From assembly GCA_033439765.1 (NCBI GenBank), contig JAULSN010000007.1:124001-188000 (forward strand): 64,000 bases of DNA, written 5' to 3'. The translations under genes were made by a program, and so were the position numbers. Position 1 is the first letter of the stretch, and each line of letters opens with the position of its first letter. Below, in pieces: positions 31,425 through 43,539 of the stretch. The stretch is from Lasiosphaeria ovina (Eukaryota; Ascomycota; Sordariomycetes; Sordariales; Lasiosphaeriaceae). The notes beneath the pieces are model-generated. The model did no database searches. It was not told the origin of the DNA and saw only the letters and a list, made by a program, of their open reading frames with translations.

Positions 31425-33359
31425 GTAAGTGGGGATGGCGCCAAGCACCACGACTTCTGCATGCTGCTGAATCACGACCTTGTCTACTACCTGATGCTGC
31501 TTAGGGTGTGCCTCTGGAACGGCGGGTCCGAGGCTCTCCGAAAACGGAATAATATTGCGGACCTGTTTAGACTCATGAAGATAAAGTGCGAGTAGGGCCA
31601 TACTAATCGCATGGTATGCTGGTCGACGCCATCTTGCGTGCCTGGGCAGCAACCTATCCCAACTCGTGCGATGGAACGGTCCGGTCGGGGTACCGGGGGT
31701 GCGAAGACGTCGAGTTTAAGTGGGCACCAGCCATCGCGCGAAGAGCTCCATACTAGCTACGACCTTTTTGTCCCGGAGATGGACGAGGCCATAAAAACAC
31801 TCGACGCGGCGATACGAGAGCTGACCGAGTTGGAAGAGCAGGAGGCCAAATTGAAAGAGTAGGAGGCTGAATCCAAGAAGACAAAGGGGCACCCTCGAGA
31901 AGCTCGAGAAGAAACAGAGGCTCATGCGGCTTCTCGGCGACGCTCTGGAACACATTGAACAACTACTTATGGGAGCGTCGACCCTTTTCGATCCGGTCAA
32001 GGAGGAAATCGAGCGGCGCCAAGGTCCGAGAACAGGCCGATCACGACGGTGACGCCCGCCACAATAAAGCAAATGCTAATCAGGACGAAAGATCTTCGCC
32101 GCGTGCGTGCTACACCCCGAGAGGACCCGAACTACGCCAAGATTCACGACTGCCGGCGCAGGGCCGCGGCTGCCGTATATCGGGCCCTCGACTTTTTCGA
32201 GGGCCACCCCGGGTACGAATGACGAGAGCCTAGTAGTGGCGTATAGCATCTGCTGCAGGCTAGTCCGCGACGTTGGCTATAGCAACACTTCAAAAGAAAC
32301 GGACTATCTTATCCAAAATATGGAGGAAACAACGCGCTATTTCTCTCTCCCTGCGGTTGACACAGAAGTCCGTCCAGACCTTTTATTTCTTAGGCGTATT
32401 ACACCAGCATCACAGTCTCCACCAGTACGCCTCCCAACTCCGCCTCGGCGGCGACGTCGAAGAGTAAGTGGTTCGGGTCTTGCCCAAGGGCTACAGCTCC
32501 CCGTACCCCGCTATGAGCAAAAAAGCCTAACAAGTCCTCGGCGGAGTCATCAACGCACTGCACTGGGCCCGAGCTAATTTTGGGCATTTCCTGGAGTTGA
32601 TGATGGCAGAGTACGAGGAGATAATCGAGCGAAAGAGGGAGCTCAGCGAGAAGGGCTCGATCATCAGCTCGCTGAACACGTTTTCTCCAGAGGGTCCCTA
32701 ACACGAAGCGGGACTACCCTATCTCAGTCTAGCCTGGCTAGTGGGCCTGCTGATAAAGACGCCAGATATCGATTATAATGGGATTCGGCAGCTCTCAATC
32801 CAGTGCCTCCACGCCCTGGAAGCCACCAACTTCGGACTAGAGGCTATTCCGGACCACGGCGTCAACGCAGCCATAATCTGGATGCATCCGGATCCAGCCG
32901 GCTGGCTTGTCTCTAGGCGCAATCGGAAAGAGGCGCGAGGCGGCTGGCAAGCTGCAGGCTCCTTCGCCATGGAAGCCAAGGCAAAGGAGATTCTGGGCAA
33001 AGGGGTTAAAAAGGGCCACTGCTTCCGCTTCGCCACAGCCACCATGCTGGAAATTCAAGAACCCCATCGTGGACATCGACAAAGACGTGCCGACCAGGTA
33101 CGTCGACCGCCTTACAGAAGGCGTCCTCGATGTGCTGCCCTATAGGTTCGACAAATTGCCCTCTTCGGCCTGTCCTCGCTAATCAAGCTTACTCTGGCAA
33201 AGGCGGACTTTGACAACCAGTCCAGTACTTTGCCGATCACCGCAGCACCGGCTCGCTGGCTTGGGGTGAGTTTGGGGCCTGCCCGGCAAACGCGAAGCCG
33301 GCGGAGAAGGATGACGCAAAGATCCCCGACGCGCTCCGAAAAAACTAGCGCCTTCTTCA
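31425..33359 (+). pseudogene. unassigned long degenerate gene or genes
   Basis: Protein-like patches follow each other on the plus strand in changing frames: ALRKRNNIADLFRLMKIK (31,540), VPEMDEAIKTLDAAIRELTE (31,770), REDPNYAKIHDCRRRAAAAV (32,120), VINALHWARANFGHFLELMM (32,550), YNGIRQLSIQCLHALEATNF (32,775). Stops and frameshifts separate them. They may be one gene downstream of the ankyrin relic. The family was not recognised. A solo LTR interrupts the sequence at 33,365. Confidence 0.35.
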
Positions 33360-33364
33360 CAAAG

Positions 33365-33571
33365 TGTCAGAAAGGCCATACTACTTTTGGAATGGTTCAG
33401 GGCGATCGGGCAGGGCCTGCACAGGGCACCTAATTTGACCGCCTTTTCCACAGGGTCAACACAGGCCCCCGACCCGGGCATGTGGACCTTTCCTCTCCTC
33501 TACACAACACTGAATACACACACTTGGAATACCCTCATTCTTGACTGCTTTGCGTGCTGTAGCTTCTGATA
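33365..33571 (+). mobile_element. solo LTR of the copia family, target duplication CAAAG
   Basis: Begins TGTCAGAAAGGCCATACT and ends GCTTCTGATA. It aligns along its length, in reverse complement, with the copia LTRs at 46,590 and 57,986 (shared GCACAGGGCACCTAATT, GACCGCCTTTTCCACAGG, CACACTTGGAATACCCTC). CAAAG is present on both sides (33,360-33,364 and 33,572-33,576). It is more diverged than the paired LTRs and so older. No internal sequence remains, as expected after LTR-LTR recombination. Confidence 0.85.
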
Positions 33572-33576
33572 CAAAG

Positions 33577-35640
33577 GGCCTGGCTCGGCCGTGTCCTTCG
33601 CAGGCGGGCGCAGACAGAGTTCGCCAGGGATGAATGGGATTTCCGATGAGTCGGGCCTCGGCACGTTGCAAGTTCCGTGGTATACCTCAAATATATATTA
33701 GAAAAGCTCAAATATAGTCTCAAATATAAAGCCCGGGCATATTTGTTTGCGTTGTTGCGAGCGCTGACTGCTGCCATTGTGTGTATGAGAAGTAGGCTGG
33801 AGAGTGGAGAATTTTGAGGGGAGAATGAGAAAAGTGGAGAATAACGCCCGGAGACGAAAGCGGAAAGAAACGCGCGGAGACGAAAACGGAAAGAAACGCC
33901 CTGCGATGGAAGCAGAATGAAAACGCCGCGGGGTGTGACACCGCCAGTGACCCCGGCAAAAATGACATCTTTCCCTATCACAGTCTCAGGGTGAGGGCCT
34001 TACATGTTTGCAACTTGGACCGCCAGCCTCTGTCTCCTCTTTACGACACGCCTGTTCACATAATGCAGGATCGATCAAATCGGATAGATGGCATTTTCTT
34101 CACCTCGTCGCAATAGTCACGTACTCCCACTTCAAAGTTGTCGCCAGGCACTACTAACTTCACCTCCAGCGTTTCTCTCCCTTTTCGGCCCATAGCTGAT
34201 GAGCAATAAAGGGAAAATCTTGCATCACTAGCCCTCAACAGCACAAGTATTCCTGCGGCCACATAAGAGATGTCAACCAAACAGTGTACGCCACGCCATG
34301 CCGTGACAGCAGGGATCCAACACCAACACCATGTCAGCTTCTCAAAATACAACAAGAAGCTGGCGGCCTGGGTCAATGAGTGTCGAGGGGATTCAGTACA
34401 AGGTTGTTGGAGGCTTAATCGCCTCAAACCTGGCTGACTGACCTGCACGCGACCCTTTCTGGCAACCCCACTTGGGAGGTCAGCCCTGCAGGTTTTGAGA
34501 CCCCGACACAAGAGTGGTCAGGATGAATTCTGGGAGGGTGCGGGAAATGGGGAATGGCCCTGGTTGAACCAATTAACATGTGACATTAGCGTTCGGTTCC
34601 ACATCTCAACACCCGGCTGGACAGTTTGTTGCTGAGGATCAGTAAAAGTGGGGCGCCACCTCGACGTAGGTAAGGAAGGTGATGAACAGCAGAGCTCGTT
34701 CCCAAACAGATCTCACCTGTTCTGGGCCCAGGTCGAATAGAACGTCGGCCAGAGACTCCGCCCGGCGCCAGAGCTTCTGGACGTCGGAGCCGAGAAAGAA
34801 CGGTAAAGAGTTATGTTCGACCCTAACGCGGAGTGTGGGAAGTTTGTTGCACACGTGGAGGAGCTGTTGCTCCCTCCGGCAACGCTGTTGCGCATGGCCG
34901 ACCGTGTCCTGCATTGCGACCCCATGCGCTAGCTTCGTATATTGCCCGCCACCTCGCGTCGATGGGAAAGAGAGAGAAGCGAAGCGGCGAGCGCGCACTG
35001 GGCTTGTGTGCTGAGAGGAGTGGAGTCTATGTTGCTGGCTGGGGTGGGTACGAAGCTCGTATAGAGTAGAGCCTTACCGGCTAGGAGGGGAAGGCGCGGT
35101 TGATGGGGATGGCAAGCTTGACACACCATAAAGCGTTCCCGCCCAAATCTCGCGCAGGACTCTGGGAGGCCTGCAGACCCAGGCGCATAATTACACCCAC
35201 ACGAGTGAAAGTGCAGAAGCCGCTCCCCCGCGTCTCCGATATACACAACGCATAGTATTATCAGTCTTTCTGAATGGTGTAGTTGCACATGTGTGGGGAA
35301 GGTCTGGGCGAGGATCTGGCGACATCAAATCGTTTTGGAGTGAGTGTAACGATTCGGGTGCCGCTCGGTCCTGGTTGACTTTGCACGACACGCATTTCCA
35401 AAGCCGCATCATACCTTTACCCGAGATACAGGGCTGGCTCATAAACTCCCTTACCCGAAGCTCTTGGATCCAATTCTATCATGGCTCTTGGCGAGCTGAG
35501 TTTATCAGAGGGCGGAATTCTCGTCGTGATACAGTCTTGTGTCCTTGACGCCATAGATACATCCTGACCTATTTTTTTCCTCTTATCCGGGCGTTAGAAG
35601 GCCCTGCCTCGTTCTTGCTAGAGCTAGCTGGGAAGTTTCT
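33577..35640. other. no gene assigned
   Basis: A near-duplicate CGGAGACGAAAGCGGAAAG at about 33,850 and 33,877. Minus frame 34,056-34,511 (151 codons, with MGRKGRETLEVKLVVPGDNF) and minus frame 34,639-34,998 (LWRRAESLADVLFDLGPEQV) are protein-like but unassigned. Plus and minus shadows elsewhere. Confidence 0.4.
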
Positions 35641-38100
35641 CTAGCAAGCACCATTCTCCTCCGTCTCATCTGAGCTAGTCTTGGGGTTCAGTCTCTTCCA
35701 CAAGTAAGTAACCACATACAGGAATCCTGTCACGAGGGTAAGACCTAGCCAGAACACGACAAATATCCAAAAGTCCTTCGCGATGACGAGCCGACGGGAC
35801 TCCTCGTCGAAGACGAAGAAGTTGGATCCGAACATTGTCTAGGTTGTGAAGAGGCCATCAGCAAGTGCTCTTGACCTATTGGGCAATTTTTAACCGGTTA
35901 ATGGATGGATATCGGGGAAGATGGGAACTGTTGTTGCCCTGAGCCAGCAAAGGGACCATTGGGACTGGAAACTTACTCTAACAAAACTGCTAGGCAGATA
36001 AATGGCCGAGATGATTGTGATGATGCGCACGATAGCGCTATCGTCGACAGTTTTTCGTCAGATTCTTCAGCCTCAGCGTCACTTGACCGGTATCCTTGAT
36101 GTGCATCTCCATCTCCCGCGCGAGGTTGTGCAAATCTTGTTGGTTGCAAAGCAAGAGCGTCAATCCCGCCTAGAGGAGAATTAGCGACTCAGTCCGTTCA
36201 GTGTAGACGTAGACAGCAGGGAGAGGGGATATCGGAATGCACCAGTTCCACCGTATTCTCTATTCTCTGTCGCAATACCGCGGAGCTGTCGATATATCCG
36301 TGGAGCATGGTTGAAATTGAGCGGAGTTCCAACGCTTGCGCTGCCGAGAACTGTCCAGAGTCTATCACGCAGCCCGTGACCTCGAGATTGCTTGAGCAAC
36401 ATGCGCTCGAAAACATTGCGAAGTCATTTGTTTTCCTTAGATCGCGCACACTCTTGAACGTCTCCCAGGTGTCGTGATCCATCCTGGCATGCGGGACCAT
36501 TGCTATGTCACTCTACGTTCCACGAGAGCATGTAAGTCTTAGCCACTTGATCAAGGAATGGTTTGGGAAGAGATAGTGATCAGTAATTTTCTTTTTTCTT
36601 CTCTTTCCTTGGCTTACCCACCTCGTATAAGGTGGACTGCCGCTCTCCCTCTGATCAGAGCATGGCATGGCCAGGGGGGACCTCCTTCTCTTCCTTCTTT
36701 TTTTTGGGGGAACAGTCCTCAGAAAATCACGTCTTGTTACCATGAATTGAGATCCCCTGACCAGTACACGCAGTAGTGCCTTTTTCTTATTGTTTTGACC
36801 TTCCTGTGAGGGGACGTTGCGCTTGTGCCCACTGAGGTTCGCCCTGTTTTACTGTTGTATTTGGTGTTTTGGTGTCTTTCCACCGCTTCAATAGATATCA
36901 TGTGACTCACAATTCTGGCGAACTTGGCACCGAGGTAGCGTAGGTATGATCTCCAGTTGTCTAGGTAACAGACTAGGATGAGCGTATGTAGTCTCTCGGG
37001 TTGTTTGCATAGGTCCTGCCGAAGGGCACCGGCGCTTTCATTTGCCGAAGCCATGTTCTCAGCGACATTATCTAGCTTCTCCGGCAACTCCGCTGGTAGC
37101 CTGGTAGTGGAGAAGGATGAAGGGGTCAAGTCCGGCTCGTTGTCGGTGGTAAACAGCGACGTGGCGGAATGACGAAGGGTCGTGGATTGCCCGCCCGTTC
37201 CGCTCCACGAAATTGAGCTTGTACAGGAGCACATCTTTCCTAGGATGTCAGCAAGCGAAAGGTGGACGGAGGAACGCGGCTAGGGCTGATATCAAATGCC
37301 TCTACTCACACACTCCATCTTTCAGGGGGATAAACGCGTTGCTAGCGCCGTTTGCCTCTGACTGGTGGGGTCGTCTCCAAAGGAGAGAAGTACGCGCAAG
37401 AACTCGGTCTTTATGCTGTACCGGTCAAACAGCTGCGCAGCAAGCGGCGAGGTGATTCGAAGGGGATGGATTGTCCTAGTCGAGGATATAGATCTATACA
37501 GCTGTGGTCAGTGGGTCCGGCAAGTTGAGCATGAAAATGAAGAATGGGACGGCCATTTCCTCCGGGGTCCGTGGATGTTACCAAACATGATGGGCACGCC
37601 AGAATCTAGGGTCGCGTCAAGCACTCGGTGCGGGTCAACCTGGGTTCTAACAGCGAAGGATGTACAAGAATCTGTGATTCTCGGATGAGCAACCTCACCC
37701 GCATCTCAGACGGAGAGAAAGAAATAGTTTCCCCCACCACTGGAAATGTCAAAAACATCGAAATCCGTGTCTGTTGGGGCAAATGCGGTCTCTGCCAAAT
37801 CGTTCAACTGATGGCGCAGCCCTGCTGCGAAGCCCGCAAAGCCACCTTGCTGGTGAGCAAAGTACTGCTCCCAGTCGGCCATGTTATCGGGGGTCTCTGA
37901 TACGTTGATTTCGTGGTTGGGCAGAGGGGGCCGTGTATCCGTGTAAGTGCCTTGGGAAACCTCTTGATTAAATCGTCTAGGCTGTGCCTGCCCCGATTAT
38001 CGGCTCTAGAAGCCCCGGGGTAAGCCCTGAAGTAAGCCCAGGCGGTTGCCTCGGGATGCGCTTTGGCGGGAAAGGGCCTGTTGTACGCTAGCGCCCTGTG
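35641..38100 (-). pseudogene. fungal CorA-like transporter family, split by a solo LTR
   Basis: On the minus strand, in order: FDVFDISSGGGNYFFLSV (37,780), a broken middle with SPLAAQLFDRYSIKTEFLRV (37,440), then LRQDLCKQPERLHTLILVCY and LDNWRSYLRYLGAKFARIVS (37,020-36,905). After the LTR come FSAAQALELRSISTML, DLHNLAREMEMHIKDTG (36,130) and SAIYLPSSFV. An intron of about 120 nt follows, then MFGSNFFVFDEESRRLVIAK and the membrane segment FWIFVVFWLGLTLVTGFLYV. This is the CorA-like order: DNWRxYL, long helix, two membrane segments. The GMN loop of true Mg2+ channels is GSN here. Stops and frameshifts lie in most blocks. Confidence 0.65.
36577..36890 (-). mobile_element. solo LTR (about 314 bp) in the CorA-like pseudogene
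   Basis: On the minus strand it runs from TGAAGCGGTGGAAAGACACC to ACTGATCA. ATAG is present on both sides (36,573-36,576 and 36,891-36,894). It matches the LTR at 40,067-40,382 over its whole length, in opposite orientation, including CAGTCCACCTTATACGAGG. It separates the CorA-like helix region from its membrane end. Confidence 0.7.
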
Positions 38101-40066
38101 CATCAATTTCTCATCTCGTGTAGTCGCAGGGAATGCAGGGAGCAATTGCGAACAACTCACCTAGAAACAAATTGTGTGCAAAGATGAAGGGTAGTCAAAA
38201 TCGGGAGCCGCCGAATCACTTTTGTAGGGGCCCAGGGGATGAAGGAGAGGAGCGGACACTGAAGGACCACTACCCCAGGGAAAGCCCGGAACACGCCCAA
38301 ATTTTATGTGGTGGTGGCACAGGATGCGGACGGCGGCGCTGGATGATCTGAGCCGATTAGCCTGCGTAGATGCTAGTGTAGCGAAACACGCATTCCACGA
38401 GACGCTTATCGGCCACTGACCGCTCGCCCTTCCCCTTGCCGCTCTTGCTCGGGCACGGCGAGCTGCGTCTCTTCGGTTCGCAATTTAGTGACAATGGCTC
38501 TGCGTGTGGTGTCAGTGGCGGGTCTACACCGTCATGCCTCTCCAGCTCAAACCATACGTACCTCAGTTGTCTCTATTGGAATGACAATGATCCGATGTCA
38601 CTCCGCGCGCAACGAAGTGGAGGGGCTGGGTTTTTGGGGGGGTTTTTGGGTTCTTTTTTCGATTCCGCCATCGTATTCCCTACCTCCGACAGCTCCTCGG
38701 GGCAGTCAAAATACCACCGGTCGTTTTCGTGTTGCCAGATAGTGATCCAAACCACCCCCTCCAGCCCTCCAGCCACAGGGCAAAAGGCGAGCTTTAAACC
38801 AACCGAAATGGTAAAGTCAATATCGTAGCCGTATTTCTCTTCCAAGAATCCCAACAGCTCGGAGCCTATGTTGATGTAGCGCGAGAGCTTCTAAGGCAGA
38901 CTAATGCGCACCAAATCCATCGTTTGAGCATTCCGAGTGGCGTGGAGCCTCAGGACCGTCCCCTTCGCGATCCATGCAAAGACCGCGATGAGTGAGTTGG
39001 TAGGGGAACCTGGAAGCGTCCACTCCCGTCACGAAGCTTGTACTTAGGCTGGCTTTTGTAATCTTCCTCTGCCACCGTCCCCTCCCCTCCCCCACCCTGC
39101 TGCGCAACCAGAGGGTAGGTGGCAAGCTAATCACCGCCGGCCTGCCGTCACACTTGTGTAGAAAGAAATCACAAGGTGCTGCCCGACACTATTGAGCGAG
39201 TATGAGGATAATGAAAGCATCGTCAACCGCCTCAACCGCCGAGGGAGTAGCGATGATCCTCTCGGGCCTCTTCCTGATTAAGCTGAGTACTCGCGAGCCG
39301 GCCTTTACAAGCTTTGGGGCATATACTCTACGCACTGACCGTTAAAGGCTTCAAACTCGCATATAAAAAGCTCAAAGCATTATTTCCTAAACAGACAGAC
39401 ATACTCGCATATATCGAGGAGACTTACATACTTAATATAACGCAGTAGGCTACCTGTCACACTAATAAGAGACTCAGCTTCAGTCATAGGACCACATCGT
39501 GAGTTTAAATAGTTAACCGCTTCCTCAATAGCCTCATTATTGCGGCCACAGCTTCAATGACCTTGTGAACGGCCTCTACCCCCTCAACCTCCATGCCGTC
39601 CCTCAGACAAGCCCTAAGATGCCAGTATGTCGGCCCAAGTAAGTTCGGAGTCTTAATGGCTGGAAGAGCGACTAGCTCAGTCTCTTGCATGCTCTAGATT
39701 CGATGGTCTGACAGGAAGAGACCGTAGGAAATATTTACCGAGATCCAAGCTTTTTCGCCGTCAGTAGCTATTTGCGATAGAAACCCGTGCACAGCGCTAG
39801 CACCAAGTCAAGTAAGTCAAGTCTAAGGCTATATTTAATTGTATTTGAAGCCGTAAATAGGTTACTTGACTGCGTAGAATGCGGACTTGGTTGAGTTGTA
39901 ATTACTTGGCCTACCCACTGCGTCAGCACATTACCTGCCACTTTCCCGGATACCTCACCCGGACCATCACAAGTACTGGTCGTTGCTCACAAAACGAACC
40001 CAACAGGTACTCATTGCGGCTCCAGTTCCCCAAAGCCCCGGCAGCTCCACGCCAGGGCAGGACCAA
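38101..40066. other. no gene assigned
   Basis: A minus frame at about 38,892-38,600 is protein-like (LSRYINIGSELLGFLEEKYG and VVWITIWQHENDRWYFDCPE) but unassigned. From 39,200 the sequence becomes AT-rich with KLAYKKLKALFPKQTDILAY on the plus strand, possibly a decayed transposon. Minus frame 39,505-39,690 is unassigned. Confidence 0.4.
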
Positions 40067-40382
40067 TGAAGTGGTGGAAAGACACCACAACACCAAAAAC
40101 AACAGTAAAATCAGGGCGAACCTTAGCGGGTGCAAGCGCAAGGTCTCCTCTCAAAAAGGCCAAAACAATAAGAAAAAAGCACTACCGCGTGCACTGGTCT
40201 GGGGATCGCAATTCATGGTTAAAAGACGTGATTTTCTGAGGACTATCCCTAAAAAAAAGAAGAAAGAGAACGAGGTTCCTCTTGGCCATGCCATCCTCTG
40301 ATCAGAGGGAGGGTGGCAGTCCACCTTATACGAGGTGGGTAAGCCAAGGAAAGGGAAGAAAAAAGAAAATCACACTAGATTA
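40067..40382 (+). repeat. 5' LTR of gypsy element 1
   Basis: TGAAGTGGTGGAAAGACACC to about CACTAGATTA, about 316 bp. Matches the solo LTR at 36,577-36,890. The end coordinate is approximate because the last bases differ between the two copies. Confidence 0.6.
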
Positions 40383-40499
40383 TATTAGGCAAGAGTGTAA
40401 ACAACCCCCCTTGTTGCCCAGCCCCTGAGCCCCTGATCACCAAGCATTTTGCCCATCTAATCTTCCCGATCACATTAGACTACGACAGACCCCGCACGT

Positions 40500-42410
40500 C
40501 AATTGAAGACCTGGACTACATCACCGAGCGTCAGCTCCGCATTCAGCAGCAAAGACTGGCCAACCTGAACCTTGGAGACAAGCGAGCGGAAACGCTTGAA
40601 CCCGAGTCGACCACCCCACCAAGGCAACCACCAATTGATATCGTCCAGCCAGGTCAACCACTAGTTGACGTCGCGTCCACCCATCCTCCAACAAACCTTC
40701 CACTTCGAGCCCCGCGACCGCCACGATACGTCTTCAATTGCTTCGAGCCCCTCCGAAGAAAACCCCGAAGATATGGTAGGATATAGAGGAGGAATAGGTG
40801 TAATAGGGGGAGGATCAGCAGGAGGAATAGGTGGAAATGAAAATAACCCATCAGCTGATCCTACGGTGGACATGGCTCAGTTCGTTCGCATCCTAGTTGA
40901 GCAGCTAGGCCAGAGAATGGGAGGACTGATCGCCCAGATCAACAACCAAGGCGGCGGAGGCGGCCAAGGTTGGAAGATCAGTCAAGTCGGCTACTTAATT
41001 TAATCCTGACGTTGACGTCGTTGGAGACGAATCGTTTGCAATAGTCGGCAACGACATCCATTAAAAGGACGTTAACCTTTTCTTTGACTCGGTGATGGAA
41101 CACTCCAACAACCCCACCAGGGGTGATATCTTGAAGAGGGACCTCGGCCAGCTCCTCAAGGGAGCAGCTCAACAGTGGTACATTGGAGGTCTGAGTGATC
41201 TCGACCGTCGTTTCATGAAGGAAAACTTGATCAATTGGAAGACGTCAATGACACGTCGCTTCGCCATGTCCAAAACCGAGGCTGGAGACAAGCTCATCTA
41301 ATGCACCTACACCTCGGAAGATTGCAAGTCAGCAGTTGCTTTTCGTACCTATGCTGCAAAGAAGTTGCGATATTGCAAAGCCATGGGCATGACGGACATC
41401 CACAACATCATGACGTTCATCTACGCCGGCATCGAGCCAAGCATCCAGCAATTGATCCATGAACCAAACAGCTTCATGACCATCGATGAGTACCTCACCT
41501 CAGTAGAGGAGAAGACCAAGGCTCGTGCCAGAGTCCTCAACGGCACGATGCTGCCACAGAAAGTTGACGGTTTCCGGGGTACGCCAAGCAGTTAGCTGGC
41601 CATTCCTCGGGATCGCCAACTGCCTGTCAGCTCTGCCTACAATGTCAACGACCTCGACACGGCGTACTATTACAACGACAGACCTCGCCGAGCATGCAAC
41701 GACAGAGAATACGACAGAAGCCCACGTCGAGATAACTACAATCGAAACCCACGCCGTGAACAAGATCGACCTCAGCGACGAGGTGACAACCACGGCGGCC
41801 GTGGCAACCGCTTCAACAGTCAAGGTCGTGGACGTCGTAATAGATCCCCTTGCCCTCGTGGAGGTCGTGGAGATCGTGATGATCGTGGAGATCGTGGAGG
41901 CCGATACCCTGATCGATATCAACCGAAAGATCGTTAGGAAAATGGATGGATCTATAGGGGTAGGCGTGAAAGAGATGGACAGAATATCCGTCGCTACACC
42001 AGACCATACCAGCGCCAGTTTCATCGTTGGGTGCGACTCAACCGACGTATCCCAACGTTCATGGCTGACGAGGTCAGAATTGAGAAGAGAGACGTATATG
42101 AGAGAGAGGAGGATGAACTAATAGAGCATAGTTATCATTTAGTAGAAGAGCTAGAAGACTCGGACATAGAGTCAGTGTATAACCTGACTGACGTGGAGGA
42201 CAATACTACTGAATCTATTTATTCTTCGTCCCACTCGATTGACCCGCCTTGCAGAACCTACAAGCATACCTCATCACCCCAGCCAATTGACCTCCCTATG
42301 ACTACTGACAAGCCCAGCCCCCAAGAGTCGAGCTACTTGCGAGCTCAACAACGGACAACTGGGTGTGCCGCAAGTATGAGGACGCTTTTCCGACGCGAAG
42401 CAGCATGATG
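40500..42410 (+). pseudogene. gypsy element 1 gag
   Basis: Blocks on the plus strand include DPTVDMAQFVRILVEQLGQR (40,860), DILKRDLGQLLKGAAQQWYI (41,128), MTRRFAMSKTEAGDKLI (41,250), IMTFIYAGIEPSIQQLIHEP (41,408) and an Arg/Asp/Gly-rich stretch (41,680-41,935). A long acidic frame follows (42,031-42,408). These fit a capsid domain, in which a helix-rich core with QWY is typical, followed by a basic nucleic-acid-binding tail. Stop codons at about 41,001, 41,299, 41,593 and 41,935 break the frame. It assembles the virus-like particle in an active element. Confidence 0.65.
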
Positions 42411-42930
42411 CCTCATATCTATGGCAACACATGCACCCCGCCAAAGCCAAAGGGATGGTCCCCAACGATCTCAATCGACCCACCGGTCGACAAATTCCCC
42501 AAGGTACCAACGCCGGCCCTGGGCTCGGTGAGCAGTGCCCAACCCGCACCAACTGGGGATCGTAATGTAATTCACCGCAACTCATATTGCAGGATCGACG
42601 CGAAGACCTTACCCGACGGCATGTTGACGTCAGTCTGTCTAGACACAGGATGTTCCACAATAATGGCAGATCGACAATGGGTAGCCAGAAATTACCCAGG
42701 AAGCCCAGTCGTCAACCTCAGCACCCCCCGCGGCATGGACGTCGCCGGAGGAGGCCAAAAAACTGTTGACTAGATGGTCAAGTTTGATCTCTACCTGCCT
42801 AGACTCGTCGTAGGCGTGGAGGTCATAGGCAAATCCCCGGTTGAAGCCCTATTAACCACAAACCTCAATCTGAACATGCTGCTGGGAACCAGCTTCTTCG
42901 CACAACATGGCGCGAACATCGACTAACTTA
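42363..42930 (+). pseudogene. gypsy element 1 zinc finger and aspartic protease
   Basis: CRKYEDAFPTRSSMMPHIYG then NTC gives a C2H2-type spacing. The protease motif follows as SVCLDTGCSTIMADRQWV at about 42,630, with the catalytic D-T-G intact. After a TAG at 42,771 the frame continues LVVGVEVIGKSPVEALLTTN and LNMLLGTSFFAQHGANID, the usual end of a retroviral-type protease (ILG or LLG plus a hydrophobic run). Confidence 0.65.
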
Positions 42931-43539
42931 GTCGAACGACGTTGTTTACGTCTTATCGGGACCTCACCTTACCATTCGAAGGACAAGCTAATCACGCCGC
43001 CTCGCGCTATCAGTCCGAAGCCCAAGAAGACGGTTCGCTTCAAGCTTCCTAACTTCAACCGCACGACGACGTCAACCGATTCAGCCTGCAATCTGCAACA
43101 GACCTCCTCGGCCTCAAATTTGAGCATCTCAACCGCAACCAAGAAGACCTACATCGATGAGGAGGAGAAAGAGGCGCCACCAGACGACGTGCCCAAAGTC
43201 CCACCATATGTGCCGTACAAATTTGAAGAAGGGCACCCACCTCTCGGGCTTGAGCGCCCAACAGACGTGCCGCTTATCACGGCAGCGAACAACGTGTAAA
43301 TTGCTGATCTCAACCAAAGCCTCGCATGCAGGCTGAAGGTACTAGTCGAGAAGTGCAAGTGCTGGGATGGAAAGGGAGTCGTCTATATGAATGAAGACGA
43401 GTGCACGCGATTCGACCTCATTGAAAACTGGCAGAACACTCGCATTGGCGCCAATCTATACCCCCTTAGATTGGAAGACCAGAAGCTCGTTAACGAAACC
43501 CTCGACAACCTCGCTAGGTAGGATAAGTTAGATAGGGTC

